Assembly (NCBI RefSeq): GCF_900199215.1
Contig: NZ_FZQA01000007.1
Location: 1-64,000, forward strand
Direction: 5' to 3'
Source: Amphiplicatus metriothermophilus
GTDB taxonomy: Bacteria > Pseudomonadota > Alphaproteobacteria > Caulobacterales > Parvularculaceae
Length of the DNA: 64,000 bases
Numbering within the stretch: position 1 is the first letter of the stretch; each line of letters opens with the position of its first letter. Below, one piece after another: positions 27,446-35,948 of this stretch. Position numbers and translations under genes: made by a program. Below the pieces are notes generated by a model that was not told the origin of the DNA, did not search any database, and saw only the letters and a list, made by a program, of their open reading frames with translations.

Positions 27446-28159
27446 ATGAAGCTGCTCGGCCTCATCGGCGGCGTAAGCCCGCAGAGCACGCAGCTTTACT
27501 ACCGCCTGCTGAACGACGCGGCGCGGGCGCGCTTCGGCGGCGCCCATTCGGCGCGGCTGATCGTCTGGTCGTTCGACTTCGCGCTGATCGACGAAGCCTA
27601 CGCGGCGGCGGACTGGGACCGGTATCGCGCGCTGGTGGTGGAGGCCGCCTGCGCCCTCAAGGCGGCGGGCGCCGAAGCGCTAATGATCTGTTCGAACACG
27701 ACACATCTCGCCGCCGACGCCGCGCGGGAGGCCACCGGCCTACCGCTCGTCCACCTCATCGACGCGCTCGCTGCGGCGCTGAAGGAAAAGGGCGTGAGGA
27801 AGCCGCTCCTGCTCGGCACGCCCTTCGTGATGTCGGGGCCGTTCTACCGGCCGGAGCTTGCGCGCCGATTCGGCGCCGACGCGATCGTTCCCGATGCGGA
27901 AGATCAGGAAGAAGCGCGGCGCATCATCTTCGAAGAGCTCGTGCGCAACGAGATAAAGGACTCCTCGCGCGCCAGGCTGCGCGCCATGATCGAGAAGGCG
28001 CGCCGCGCCGGCGCCGACGGCGTCATTCTCGGCTGCACCGAGTTCGCGCTCATCCTCTCGCAGGACGACACGGACCTTCCGGTGTTCGACACGACGCGCA
28101 TCCACGCCGCCGCGGCGGCGGACTTCGCTTTCGGCGCGGGCGGCGGAGCGGACCGATGA
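27446..28159 (+). CDS. Aspartate/glutamate racemase-family protein, copy 1
   Basis: 237 residues, YgeA-like. The start KLLGLIGGVSPQSTQLYYRLLN is family-typical. The first active-site segment reads MICSNTTHL, where YgeA-type proteins have a Thr instead of the first catalytic Cys; the second Cys is present in GVILGCTEFALIL. It probably racemises or isomerises an amino acid, but the substrate is unknown. Its stop overlaps the start of the next racemase (ATGA). Confidence 0.85.
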   Translation: MKLLGLIGGVSPQSTQLYYRLLNDAARARFGGAHSARLIVWSFDFALIDEAYAAADWDRYRALVVEAACALKAAGAEALMICSNTTHLAADAAREATGLPLVHLIDALAAALKEKGVRKPLLLGTPFVMSGPFYRPELARRFGADAIVPDAEDQEEARRIIFEELVRNEIKDSSRARLRAMIEKARRAGADGVILGCTEFALILSQDDTDLPVFDTTRIHAAAAADFAFGAGGGADR

Positions 28160-28857
28160 AAACCCTCGGCCTCATCGGCGGCATGAGCTGGGAGTCGACG
28201 GCGATCTATTACCGCCTTCTCAACGAGGGGGCGCGGGCGCGCCTCGGCGGCCTGCATTCGGCGTCGCTGCTCATGCGCTCGTTCGATTTCGCGCAGATCG
28301 AGGCGATGCAGTCGGCGGGCGACTGGGCGGCGGCGGACGCCGCCCTCGTCGAGGCCGGGCGCCGGCTGACGCAGGCGGGCGCGGACGCGCTCGTCATCTG
28401 CGCCAACACCATGCACAGATGCGCCCCTGCGATCGAGGCGTCGGGCGCGGCGCCGCTCATCCATATCGCGGACGCGACGGCGGCCGCGCTGAAGGCCGCG
28501 GGCGTCGGCCGGCCGGCGCTTTTCGCCACGCGCTACACGATGGAGGAGCCCTTCCTGCGCGAGCGGATCGCGGAGAAAGCCGACGCCGAAATCATAATTC
28601 CGAGCAAGGATCATCGCGACGCCATTCACCGCGTCATCTATGAAGAGCTGTGCCGCGGCGTCGTCTCGCCGGCCTCTAAGCGGGCCTTTTTGAAGATCGT
28701 CGAGGACGTGCGCAAGGACGGCGCCGACGGCGTCATTCTCGGCTGCACCGAGATCGGGATGCTCCTGAAAGCGGGCGACATCGATCTGCCGCTTTTCGAC
28801 ACCGCTGCTATTCATGTCGAGGCGTGCCTCGACTACGCCCTCGGCGGAGCCCGATGA
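28156..28857 (+). CDS. Aspartate/glutamate racemase-family protein, copy 2
   Basis: 233 residues, clearly homologous to the preceding gene: KTLGLIGGMSWESTAIYYRLLNEGARARLGG matches its start, VICANTMH its first site and GVILGCTEIGMLL its second. This copy is closer to canonical YgeA. The pair arose by tandem duplication. The stop overlaps the start of the M48 peptidase gene, so the genes are translationally coupled. Confidence 0.87.
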   Translation: MKTLGLIGGMSWESTAIYYRLLNEGARARLGGLHSASLLMRSFDFAQIEAMQSAGDWAAADAALVEAGRRLTQAGADALVICANTMHRCAPAIEASGAAPLIHIADATAAALKAAGVGRPALFATRYTMEEPFLRERIAEKADAEIIIPSKDHRDAIHRVIYEELCRGVVSPASKRAFLKIVEDVRKDGADGVILGCTEIGMLLKAGDIDLPLFDTAAIHVEACLDYALGGAR

Positions 28858-29822
28858 TGGGCGCCTTCGGGCTTCAGACGCATATCTGGAACAACAATCT
28901 GAAGTCCGCGCTGCTGCTCGCGGGCTTTCCGGTTCTGCTCGTTCTGTTGCTGTACGGACTGCATGTCGGCTATGTCGGTCTCGTCGAGGCGCCGGCGACG
29001 GCGCAGGAGGGGCTCGCGCTCGCCTGGAGCCGTCTGGGGGAGACGTGGCCTTTCGCGCTCGTCGGCGCGGCGGTCTGGTTCGCGATCGCCTGGGCGTTCC
29101 ATCAGAAGATTATCGAGGCCTCGGTCGGCGCGCGCGGCCTGTCGCGCCGCGAGGCGCCCGAGCTTTACGACATGCTCGAAAATCTCTGCATCGCGCGCGG
29201 GATGACCATGCCGAAGCTCAACGTCATCGAGACGAACGCGCTCAACGCTTTCGCAAGCGGGATCGGCGAGCGGACCTATGCGGTCACGCTCACCCGCGGC
29301 CTCATCGAGCGGCTCGAGCCCGCGGAGATCGAAGCGGTGATGGCGCACGAGCTCACCCATATCCGAAACCGCGACGTGCGGCTTCTGGTGATCGCGGTGA
29401 TCTTCGTGGGGATCTTTTCGTTTTTCGGCGAGATCGTGTTCCGCAACATGTTCCGCGCCGGGCTGCGCACGAGCGGGCGCGCGTCGGGGCATAAGGGCGA
29501 CAGCCGCGGCGGCGGGCTGCTCATCCTCCTCGCCGTGGCGATCGTCGTGATCGCCTATCTGCTGGCGCTCGTCATCCGCTTCGCCCTGTCGCAGAAGCGC
29601 GAGTATCTCGCCGACGCCGGCGCGGTCGATCTCACCAAGAATCCGGACGCGATGATCTCGGCGCTGAAGAAAATATCCCGCCGCAGCGACGTGGACGCGC
29701 CGGACGACGTGCGCCAGATGATGCTCGATAATTCCCGCCGCTTCGCCGGCCTGCTTGCGACGCACCCGCCCGTCGAGAAGCGCATCCGCGCGCTTCAGGC
29801 TTACGCCGGCGGACAGCGGTGA
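28854..29822 (+). CDS. M48-family (HtpX-like) membrane zinc metallopeptidase
   Basis: 322 residues. Two N-terminal membrane helices (about 20-40 and 65-85) are followed by the zinc site HELTH at 165-169 in EAVMAHELTHIRNRD, a second pair of hydrophobic stretches, and the downstream zinc ligand Glu in QKREYLADAGAV. This matches HtpX-type membrane protein quality-control proteases. It is the fourth gene of the lemA operon; lemA-M48 pairs are known in bacteria but the two racemases between are not. Confidence 0.88.
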   Translation: MMGAFGLQTHIWNNNLKSALLLAGFPVLLVLLLYGLHVGYVGLVEAPATAQEGLALAWSRLGETWPFALVGAAVWFAIAWAFHQKIIEASVGARGLSRREAPELYDMLENLCIARGMTMPKLNVIETNALNAFASGIGERTYAVTLTRGLIERLEPAEIEAVMAHELTHIRNRDVRLLVIAVIFVGIFSFFGEIVFRNMFRAGLRTSGRASGHKGDSRGGGLLILLAVAIVVIAYLLALVIRFALSQKREYLADAGAVDLTKNPDAMISALKKISRRSDVDAPDDVRQMMLDNSRRFAGLLATHPPVEKRIRALQAYAGGQR

Positions 29823-29825
29823 GGC

Positions 29826-29841
29826 GCAGGATGCATCCTGC
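29826..29841. repeat. Perfect 16-bp palindrome after the M48 gene
   Basis: GCAGGATGCATCCTGC is its own reverse complement and starts four bases after the M48 stop. A second small hairpin, ACAGC-GG-GCTGT, follows within about 20 bp. They could end the lemA operon or serve as a protein-binding site. Confidence 0.55.
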
Positions 29842-29927
29842 ATCAAATACAGCGGGCTGTGTTAATGAGAGCGCAATCCTCCTGGCCGTAGCGTGCGCGC
29901 GAATAGTTGCGTGCAAGGGTTGCGTTC

Positions 29928-30452
29928 ATGGCGCGCATCGGCTCCCGCCCGGTCGCGCGGCGTCCTCGCCAGGGGACGCGGCTGCGTTATTCGAGAAAAA
30001 GCGGCAAGGCGAGGGCCTTCCGCAGGGCGCGGACCGAACTCTTCGCCGTTCTTGCGCTCGTCGCAGGAATGATCGCTGCGAGCGGCCTGCCGCGCATAGC
30101 GACGGCCGACGAGCGGATCGAGGGAACCGTCGTCCGCATCGTCGATGGCGACACGTTTTACCTGAGCGGCGTCGACGCGCGCATCCGCCTCTGGGGCGTC
30201 GATGCGCCCGAACGCGGCGCGCCCGGCGGCGCGGAAGCGACGCGCGCGCTCGCGGAGATCGCCGCTGATCGAAGGATCAGCTGCAAACATGTCGATACGG
30301 ACCGGTACGGGCGAATCGTCGGCCAGTGTTTTTTGCCGTCCGGCGAGGACGTCGCCGCCCTTATGATCGGCCGCGGAGCGGCGCGAGAACATTTTCGCTA
30401 CTCTAGCGGATATTATTCTGTACACAGTCTCATTACACGGACAGAGCGGTAA
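29928..30452 (+). CDS. Thermonuclease-family (SNase) protein, membrane-anchored or secreted
   Basis: 174 residues from ATG 29928. A basic N-terminus and one hydrophobic helix (about residues 36-57) are followed by the OB-fold nuclease domain: GTVVRIVDGDTFYL, then RIRLWGVDAPE with the catalytic Arg and Glu, and TDRYGRIVG with the second catalytic Arg. It would cleave DNA and RNA in the periplasm or outside. An upstream TTG start at 29907 is possible. The very C-terminus (RYSSGYYSVHSL) is short. Confidence 0.83.
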   Translation: MARIGSRPVARRPRQGTRLRYSRKSGKARAFRRARTELFAVLALVAGMIAASGLPRIATADERIEGTVVRIVDGDTFYLSGVDARIRLWGVDAPERGAPGGAEATRALAEIAADRRISCKHVDTDRYGRIVGQCFLPSGEDVAALMIGRGAAREHFRYSSGYYSVHSLITRTER

Positions 30453-30675
30453 GATCGCCGCTCTTCTGCCGCCGCGAGGTCGCATGAACGCCGATAAATT
30501 CTCCGTATAAAGGCTATTTATTTTCTCCGCAGGAGAAGCGGGGTTCCAACTGCGCCAGGCGAATTTTACGCCGCGCGGATCGACACGCCGAACGCGGCAA
30601 GGCCTCTCGAGCCCGAAAACCTTCGCCCGGCGCTTCAAAACGCGCCCGTTTCGCCTTCCGGGCGAAAAACCAACC

Positions 30676-30707
30676 GTTTGAAATAAAACGGGTTTTTCTT
30701 CAAACGT
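30676..30707. repeat. 32-bp interrupted palindrome, AT-rich
   Basis: Outer arms CGTTTGAA (30676-30683) and TTCAAACG (30700-30707) enclose inner arms AAAAC and GTTTT, with symmetric two-base interruptions; 26 of 32 bases pair. It is markedly AT-rich for this region. It may be a terminator for the TRAP operon or part of the adjacent DnaA-box-like cluster. Confidence 0.6.
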
Positions 30708-30758
30708 GGATAACTATTCACAACTTATCCCCGCCTTTCGGCCCCGGCTTATCCTGTC
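30706..30758. promoter_or_regulatory. Cluster of DnaA-box-like sites
   Basis: Within 53 bp are CGTGGATAA (30706-30714, reverse of TTATCCACG), CTATTCACA (30715-30723), TTATCCCCG (30726-30734) and TTATCCTGT (30750-30758). Against the E. coli consensus TTATCCACA they match 8, 7, 7 and 6 of 9 bases. Binding by DnaA is an inference. Confidence 0.4.
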
Positions 30759-30840
30759 GCGCGAAGGTTTCGACCGTCAGGAGGAAGCTCCCATGCAGGC
30801 CGCCCTTGCGAGCCGTTTCGCTCCCGCCGCCGGGCGGGCG

Positions 30841-32460
30841 CTATTGATAAAGAACCCGCGGCAGCCAGGTCGCAAGGCCGGGGAAGGCCGCCAGCACGCC
30901 GAGCATGACGAGCTGGATCGCGATGAACGGAATCGCGCCGCGATAGATGTGGGTCGTCTTCACCTCGGGCGGGGCGACGCCGCGCAGATAGAAGAGCGCG
31001 AAGCCGAAGGGCGGGGTGAGGAAGGAGGTCTGGAGATTGACCGCCATCATCACGCCCAGCCACACCGGCGAAACGCCCATGGCGAGAAGCGCCGGCGCGA
31101 CCAGCGGCACGACCACGAAAGTGATCTCGATGAAGTCGAGAAAGAAGCCGAGCAGGAACATCACCAGCATGACGGCGATCACCGCGCCGACGACGCCCCC
31201 GGGCGCGGCGGCGAGCGCGCGCTCCACCGTCTCGTCGCCGCCGAGCCCGCGGAAGACCAGCGAGAACAGCGCCGCGCCGATGAGGATGGTGAACACCATC
31301 GTCGTCACCCGCGCCGTCTGGTCGACGATGGGGGCGAGCGCTTTCTCCCGCGCAAGCCGGTGAAGGCTCGCCAGCGCGCCCCAGGGAATGATCGCGCACA
31401 GAAGGAAGGCGAGGATGATGCCGACCCGCTCGATCGGCGCCGGCGCGGCGCGGCCGAGCCGAAGATCGAGGAAGCTCGTGAGCGCGATCAGCCCGACGAT
31501 CGCCGCGGCCGCGGCGAAGACTGCGGGCCGGCCGAGCAGGCCCGCGCCTTTGGGCGCGAGGCGGGCCCCGGCGATGAGCAGCGCGCCGACCGCGCCGACG
31601 CTCGCCGCTTCGGTGGGCGTCGCCGCCCCGGCGAGGATCGAGCCGAGCACCGCGACGATGAGGAGCAGCGGCGCCGGCAGCGTCTTCAGGGCGGACTTCC
31701 ACGCCTCGGCGCGCGGGCCGATCTCCTCGGCCGGAATGGCGGGCGCGGCCGCGGGCCGGGTCGCGGCGACGAAGATCTGATAGGCGAGATAGAAGCCGAC
31801 CAGCATGAGCCCCGGAATGAGCGCGCCGGCGAAGAGGTCGCCGACGGAAACTGTTTCCGGCGCGAACACGCCCTGCTCGAGCTGGGCCTTCTGATAGGCG
31901 TTGGAAATCACGTCGCCGAGGAGAATGAGCGCGATCGAGGGCGGGATGATCTGGCCGAGCGTGCCCGCCGCCGCGATGGAGCCCGCCGCAAAGGCGGGAT
32001 CGTAGTTCCGCCGCAGCATGGTCGGCAGGCTGAGCAGGCCCATGGCCACGACCGTCGCGCCGACGATGCCGGTCGAGGCGGCGAGCAGCGCGCCGACGAC
32101 CGTCACCGAGAAGCCGAGCCCGCCGCGCAGACGCCCGAAGAGCTTGGCCATCCCGTCGAGCAGCTCCTCGGCGATCTTCGACTTTTCGAGGATCGCCCCC
32201 ATCAGAATGAACACCGGCACCGCGATGAGCGTGGTGTTGGCGACCGCGCCGAAGATGCGCTGCGGGAAGGGCGCCAGAAAGCCCGGATCGAAAACGCCGA
32301 AGGAAAGGCCGAGAACGGCGAAAATCAGCGCCGTCCCCGCGAGGCTGAACGCCACCGGATAGCCGGACATCAGCATCGCGCACAGCACGACGATCATCGC
32401 GATGTCGAGCCAGCCCGCCGCCGCGCACACGCAGATCCCGTGGGCTTCGAGCCATTCCAT
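30841..32460 (-). CDS. dctM: TRAP transporter large permease subunit (DctM-like)
   Basis: 539 residues with about a dozen membrane segments. DctM is the ion-coupled translocation channel of TRAP uptake systems. Visible core stretches include VANTTLIAVPVFILMGAIL, STGIVGATVVAMGLLSLPTML and AGTLGQIIPPSIALILLGD. Length is above the ~430 of simple DctM proteins because of an inserted helical stretch near residues 290-400. Three bases separate it from dctQ upstream. Confidence 0.92.
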   Translation of the reverse strand: MEWLEAHGICVCAAAGWLDIAMIVVLCAMLMSGYPVAFSLAGTALIFAVLGLSFGVFDPGFLAPFPQRIFGAVANTTLIAVPVFILMGAILEKSKIAEELLDGMAKLFGRLRGGLGFSVTVVGALLAASTGIVGATVVAMGLLSLPTMLRRNYDPAFAAGSIAAAGTLGQIIPPSIALILLGDVISNAYQKAQLEQGVFAPETVSVGDLFAGALIPGLMLVGFYLAYQIFVAATRPAAAPAIPAEEIGPRAEAWKSALKTLPAPLLLIVAVLGSILAGAATPTEAASVGAVGALLIAGARLAPKGAGLLGRPAVFAAAAAIVGLIALTSFLDLRLGRAAPAPIERVGIILAFLLCAIIPWGALASLHRLAREKALAPIVDQTARVTTMVFTILIGAALFSLVFRGLGGDETVERALAAAPGGVVGAVIAVMLVMFLLGFFLDFIEITFVVVPLVAPALLAMGVSPVWLGVMMAVNLQTSFLTPPFGFALFYLRGVAPPEVKTTHIYRGAIPFIAIQLVMLGVLAAFPGLATWLPRVLYQ

Positions 32461-32463
32461 CGC

Positions 32464-33270
32464 TCAGGCCCCCTTCCCGCCGGCGCGTTCGCGCAGGGTC
32501 TCGCCGGCGCGCGTCGCGATCGAAAAGCCGGCGAGCGCCAGCAGCGCGGCGAAGGCCGGAATGAGCGACTTGAGAAGGAAAACAGCCTGGATGCCGGACT
32601 GCTCGTTCGAGCCTTCGCGCACCGCCCAGGACTGCGCCACATAGGGCGCGGCGCTCCACAGGATGAGCAGGCAGGCCGGAAACAGCAGGAGATAGGTTCC
32701 CAGAAAGTCGACCAGCGCTTTCCGCCGCGGGCTGGCGTCGCGGTAGAAGATGTCGACGCGCACCTGATCGTCCGTGAGGAGCGCATAACCCGCCGCGAGC
32801 AGGAACACCGCGCCGTGCATGTAGGTGATCGACTCCTGCATGGCGAGAAAGTTCACGCCGAAGACGTAGCGCAGGATCACCACCACGAACTGCACCAGCG
32901 CCATGGCCAGAACCAGCCACATGGCCGCCCGGCCGGCGGCGCGGCTGATCGCGCCCGCGAGCGGGGCGAGCCGCGCGCTCGCCCGGCGCGGCCCGCCGAG
33001 GGCGGCGACCGCGACGGCGCCGGCGGCGAGAAAGCCGGCGAAAAAGGCGGCGCGGCGGGCGAGGGGCGCGCGCGCGGCCTGACCGGCGAGATCAGGCGCG
33101 AGCGCGGCGAACGCGGCGCCGCCGGCGACGAGGCCCGCGGCGAGCGCGAGCCAGAGCGCGGTTCCGGCGAGCCGGCGTGCGCTCGCCAGCCCTGCGAGCG
33201 GCAGCAGCATCAGCGGGAACAGAACCCCCGCCGCCAGCCAGTTCAGCATGTCGCCGACGAGGGTCAGCAT
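32464..33270 (-). CDS. dctQ: TRAP transporter small permease subunit (DctQ-like), extended
   Basis: 268 residues, longer than the usual ~160-200 for DctQ. The first ~110 residues add three hydrophobic segments; the C-terminal part carries the standard four-helix DctQ core (YVFGVNFLAMQESITYMHGAV, DQVRVDIFYRDASPRRKALVD). It partners DctM. Co-directional with dctM; an inverted repeat lies between it and the upstream dctP. Confidence 0.87.
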   Translation of the reverse strand: MLTLVGDMLNWLAAGVLFPLMLLPLAGLASARRLAGTALWLALAAGLVAGGAAFAALAPDLAGQAARAPLARRAAFFAGFLAAGAVAVAALGGPRRASARLAPLAGAISRAAGRAAMWLVLAMALVQFVVVILRYVFGVNFLAMQESITYMHGAVFLLAAGYALLTDDQVRVDIFYRDASPRRKALVDFLGTYLLLFPACLLILWSAAPYVAQSWAVREGSNEQSGIQAVFLLKSLIPAFAALLALAGFSIATRAGETLRERAGGKGA

Positions 33271-33318
33271 GACCGGACCAGCTGAGACGGTTCATCCTTG
33301 GGCCGGATCCCCCCCCGT

Positions 33319-33388
33319 CCCCCTTTTGCATGGGGGAGGGTTAGGGCCCGGACCTGCGGCTCGCTCCCTCCCCCTCCTGCAAAGGGGG
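33319..33388. repeat. Long imperfect inverted repeat between dctP and dctQ
   Basis: Arms of about 22 bases, 33319-33340 and 33366-33388, pair almost fully (CCCCCTTTTGCATGGGGG versus its complement with a small indel), enclosing 25 bases. Each arm is itself partly palindromic (C-run, GCA, G-run). The form is like dispersed palindromic intergenic repeats of alphaproteobacteria; in RNA it would make a strong stem-loop reducing dctQM expression relative to dctP. Confidence 0.7.
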
Positions 33389-33424
33389 GATGAGACGGGA
33401 TCGCCGAGGGAGCGCGCGCGCGCC

Positions 33425-34543
33425 TCACAGCGAGAACACCGCCCGCCGCGCGGCCATATAGGCCTCGTCGGAGATGCGGCCCCATTCCTGCGAGCGGGCG
33501 AGGGAGGCTTTGTAGCTTTCGAAGATGCGCCGCGTGATGTCGTCGCCGGCGGCGAGCTCGGCGAGCACCGCGCGCGTCGCCTCGGCGAGGGCCTGAAGGA
33601 CGTCCTGAGGCGTCTGGCGCAGCTCCACGCCGTGCTCCTTGACGAGCTGCTCAAGCGCGACGGCGTTGTAATGGCCGTATTCGGCGATGGCGAGATGATT
33701 GGCGCGGTGGCAGGCGCTGGCGATGATGGTTTTCTCCTGCAGGGTCAGCTCCTCCCACAGGTCGAGATTGACGCCTACGGAAAGCTGCGCGCCCGGTTCG
33801 TGAATGCCCGGCCAGTAGTAATATTTCGCCTCGCGGTAAAAGCCGAAGGCGAGATCGTTCCAGGGCCCGACCCATTCGGTCCCGTCGATGGCGCCCGACT
33901 GCAGCGCCTGATAGATCTCGCCGCCGGCGAGCGCGACCGCCGAAGCGCCGACGCGGCGCAGCACCTCGCCGCCGATGCCGGGCATGCGGATCTTCAGCCC
34001 GCGCATGTCTTCGAGGGACTCGATCGGACGCTTGAACCAGCCCCCGAGCTGGTGGCCGGTGTTGCCCGCCGCGAAGGGCTTGATGCGGAAGCGCGCGGCG
34101 AGCTCGTCCCACAGCTCCTGCCCGCCGCCGAACTCCGTCCAGGCCATGATCTCGGTCGCGGTCATGCCGAACGGCACGGCGGTGAAGAAGGGAAAGCCCT
34201 GACTCTTGCCGACCCAGTAATATTCCGCGCCGTGATAAAGGTCGGCCGCGCCGGTCGAGACCGCGTCGAAGGCCTCGAAGGCGCTCACGAGCTCGCCGGC
34301 CGCGAAGACTCGCACGCGCAGGGCGCCGCCGCTCATCTCGGTGATGAAGCGCGCGGTGCGCTCGGCCATGGTCCCGAGGCCCGGAAAGTCCTTGGGCCAG
34401 GTGGTGACCATCTTGAGTTCGCGCCGGCGCCGGCCTGCGACGGGGCCGATCTCGCCCCTCGCGATGTCGCCGCAGTCGCAGCCCGATGCGAGCGCGGCCG
34501 CGCCGAGCGCTCCCCCGGCGAGAAGCTTGCGCCGTCCGATCAT
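33425..34543 (-). CDS. dctP: TRAP transporter substrate-binding protein (DctP/TakP-like)
   Basis: 372 residues. The N-terminus GRRKLLAGGALGAAALASGC has twin arginines before a hydrophobic stretch and a Cys, so Tat export and/or lipidation is likely. The binding-protein body resembles the 2-oxoacid-binding TakP group: TWPKDFPGLGTMAERTA, YHGAEYYWVGKSQGFPFF, GWFKRP, QSGAIDGTEWVGPWND. Ligand is probably an organic acid such as a 2-oxoacid, which is an inference from resemblance. It is the first gene of the P-Q-M operon. Confidence 0.9.
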   Translation of the reverse strand: MIGRRKLLAGGALGAAALASGCDCGDIARGEIGPVAGRRRRELKMVTTWPKDFPGLGTMAERTARFITEMSGGALRVRVFAAGELVSAFEAFDAVSTGAADLYHGAEYYWVGKSQGFPFFTAVPFGMTATEIMAWTEFGGGQELWDELAARFRIKPFAAGNTGHQLGGWFKRPIESLEDMRGLKIRMPGIGGEVLRRVGASAVALAGGEIYQALQSGAIDGTEWVGPWNDLAFGFYREAKYYYWPGIHEPGAQLSVGVNLDLWEELTLQEKTIIASACHRANHLAIAEYGHYNAVALEQLVKEHGVELRQTPQDVLQALAEATRAVLAELAAGDDITRRIFESYKASLARSQEWGRISDEAYMAARRAVFSL

Positions 34544-34664
34544 GAAACGCCTCCCGACCGCCGATCCGGTTGCAGACCAGGCCCGGGGTTCGGCCCCGGA
34601 TCCGTCGACGTCTTCCGCCTGTTCCGCTTAAACCGCCCCGGCGGCGGGGAACAAGTCCGGCGCG

Positions 34665-35075
34665 TTATTCCTGCGGCGATTCCGTTTCCTGCGGGGCCGG
34701 CGCGGCGTCGGCTTGCGCTTCAGCTTCGGCTTGCGCGTCCGCTTCGGCGCGCTCGCGCTCCTTGGCGGCTTTCCAGCGCTGGAAGGCGGCTTCCTTGTCC
34801 CGGCGCGAGCGCAGGTCCCGGATCAGGCTCTGCTCGGCGAGAGACGAGCCCGTCTCGGCGTCGCCCGTGGCGTAGCACTGCGTCTCCTGCGCGTAGCAGC
34901 GCTCCTGGCAGGCGGCGCGCGCCGGCCCGTCGCGCAGATCCGCGCAGGCGGCCTGACACTGATTATGCGCGCCATAGCAGCGGTCTTCCGCATAGCCGAA
35001 GGGCTCGCCCGCGCATCCTGCGGCGAAGAATAGCGCGAGACTTGCGGCGACGGCCGCGGGACTGGTCTGAGGCAT
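34665..35075 (-). CDS. Small Cys-rich lipoprotein of unknown function
   Basis: 136 residues from ATG 35075, which has GCAGGAG seven bases upstream. A lipoprotein signal ends in FFAAGC, so Cys lies about residue 21. The next ~60 residues have several Cys in repeats (CYGAHNQCQAAC, CQERCYAQETQCYA), consistent with disulfides. The C-terminal half is a charged Ala/Glu helix ending in a low-complexity acidic tail. Function is unknown. It follows bpt by 47 bp on the same strand. Confidence 0.65.
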   Translation of the reverse strand: MPQTSPAAVAASLALFFAAGCAGEPFGYAEDRCYGAHNQCQAACADLRDGPARAACQERCYAQETQCYATGDAETGSSLAEQSLIRDLRSRRDKEAAFQRWKAAKERERAEADAQAEAEAQADAAPAPQETESPQE

Positions 35076-35122
35076 GGCGCGCTCCTGCATGGTCAGCGGA
35101 AAAGGCCCGGGGCGAGGGCGGA

Positions 35123-35881
35123 TCAGGCTTTGCGGCGATCCATCCGGACCCAGCCGGATGCGGTCAGCATTTCAAGGGGCTGGAAGGCTTTCTTGTAGTC
35201 CATTTTGGGGGAGCCTTCGACCCAGTAGCCGAGATAGACGTAAGGCAGCGAGAAGTCGCGCGCGAGCGCTACGTGATCGAGGATCATGAACTGGCCGAGG
35301 CTGCGGCGCGCTTCTTCCGGCTCGAAGAAGGAATAGACCATGGAGAGCCCGTCGGTGAGCCGGTCGGTGAGCGCCGCGGCGACGAGGCGCTCCTCGCCGG
35401 AAGGCTCGCGCAGCGCATACTCCACGATCATGGTGTCGACCGCGGTCTCCTCGACCATCGAGACGTAGTCGAGCACGGTCATGTCGGCCATGCCGCCGTC
35501 ATGGTGGCGCGCGTCAAGATAGGCGCGCAGCACCGAGAACTGCTCGCCGGTGGCGCGCGGGGCCCGGATGCGGCGGACGAGATCGGCGTTGCGCGCAAGA
35601 ACGCGCCGGCGCGATCGCGTGATCGCGAAATCCTCCGTCACGACGCGCACCGGCACGCAGGCCTGGCAGCGCTCGCAGGCGGGGAGATAGATGATGTTCT
35701 GTGAACGCCGGAATCCGCGCCGCGTGAGCATGGCGTTCATCGCCGGCGCGGCCGGGCCGTTAAGATGGGAGAAGACCTTGCGCTCGGTCTTGCCTGGGAG
35801 ATACGGACACGGCGCCGGGGCGGTGACGAAAAACTCGCCGCCTTCGACGCCGAAACGGCGGGTGACGTCCTCGTTACGCAT
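35123..35881 (-). CDS. bpt: Aspartate/glutamate leucyltransferase
   Basis: 252 residues. Bpt transfers Leu from tRNA to N-terminal Asp or Glu, feeding the N-degron pathway. The Ate1/Bpt pattern is clear: [41 protein letters not shown], and [23 protein letters not shown]. The Cys pair near 69-75 fits the conserved N-terminal domain. Start ATG 35881. The SLC13 permease gene is upstream on the same strand, 67 bp away. Confidence 0.93.
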   Translation of the reverse strand: MRNEDVTRRFGVEGGEFFVTAPAPCPYLPGKTERKVFSHLNGPAAPAMNAMLTRRGFRRSQNIIYLPACERCQACVPVRVVTEDFAITRSRRRVLARNADLVRRIRAPRATGEQFSVLRAYLDARHHDGGMADMTVLDYVSMVEETAVDTMIVEYALREPSGEERLVAAALTDRLTDGLSMVYSFFEPEEARRSLGQFMILDHVALARDFSLPYVYLGYWVEGSPKMDYKKAFQPLEMLTASGWVRMDRRKA

Positions 35882-35948
35882 CGCGGTATCCTGTCACGGA
35901 AGTCTTAGCGGCCGATTATCGCGCCCGCAACAATGCGTCCCGCGTCCC

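Larger units (their letters stand above)
30453..30840. other. 388-bp intergenic region rich in inverted repeats and DnaA-box-like 9-mers
   Basis: No convincing gene is seen here. The region contains a TTCTCC/GGAGAA hairpin (30523-30537), the inverted pair TTCGCCCGG (30623-30631) and CCGGGCGAA (30659-30667), an AT-rich 32-bp near-palindrome (30676-30707), and a cluster of TTATCC-type sites (30706-30758). It separates the thermonuclease gene from the end of the TRAP operon, which are convergent. Some hairpins may be terminators. Confidence 0.55.

Noticed and set aside
30706-33285. An 859-codon open frame on the plus strand
   Set aside because: It is antisense to dctM and dctQ, has a low-complexity Arg/Asp/Glu-rich translation, and comes from the high GC content.
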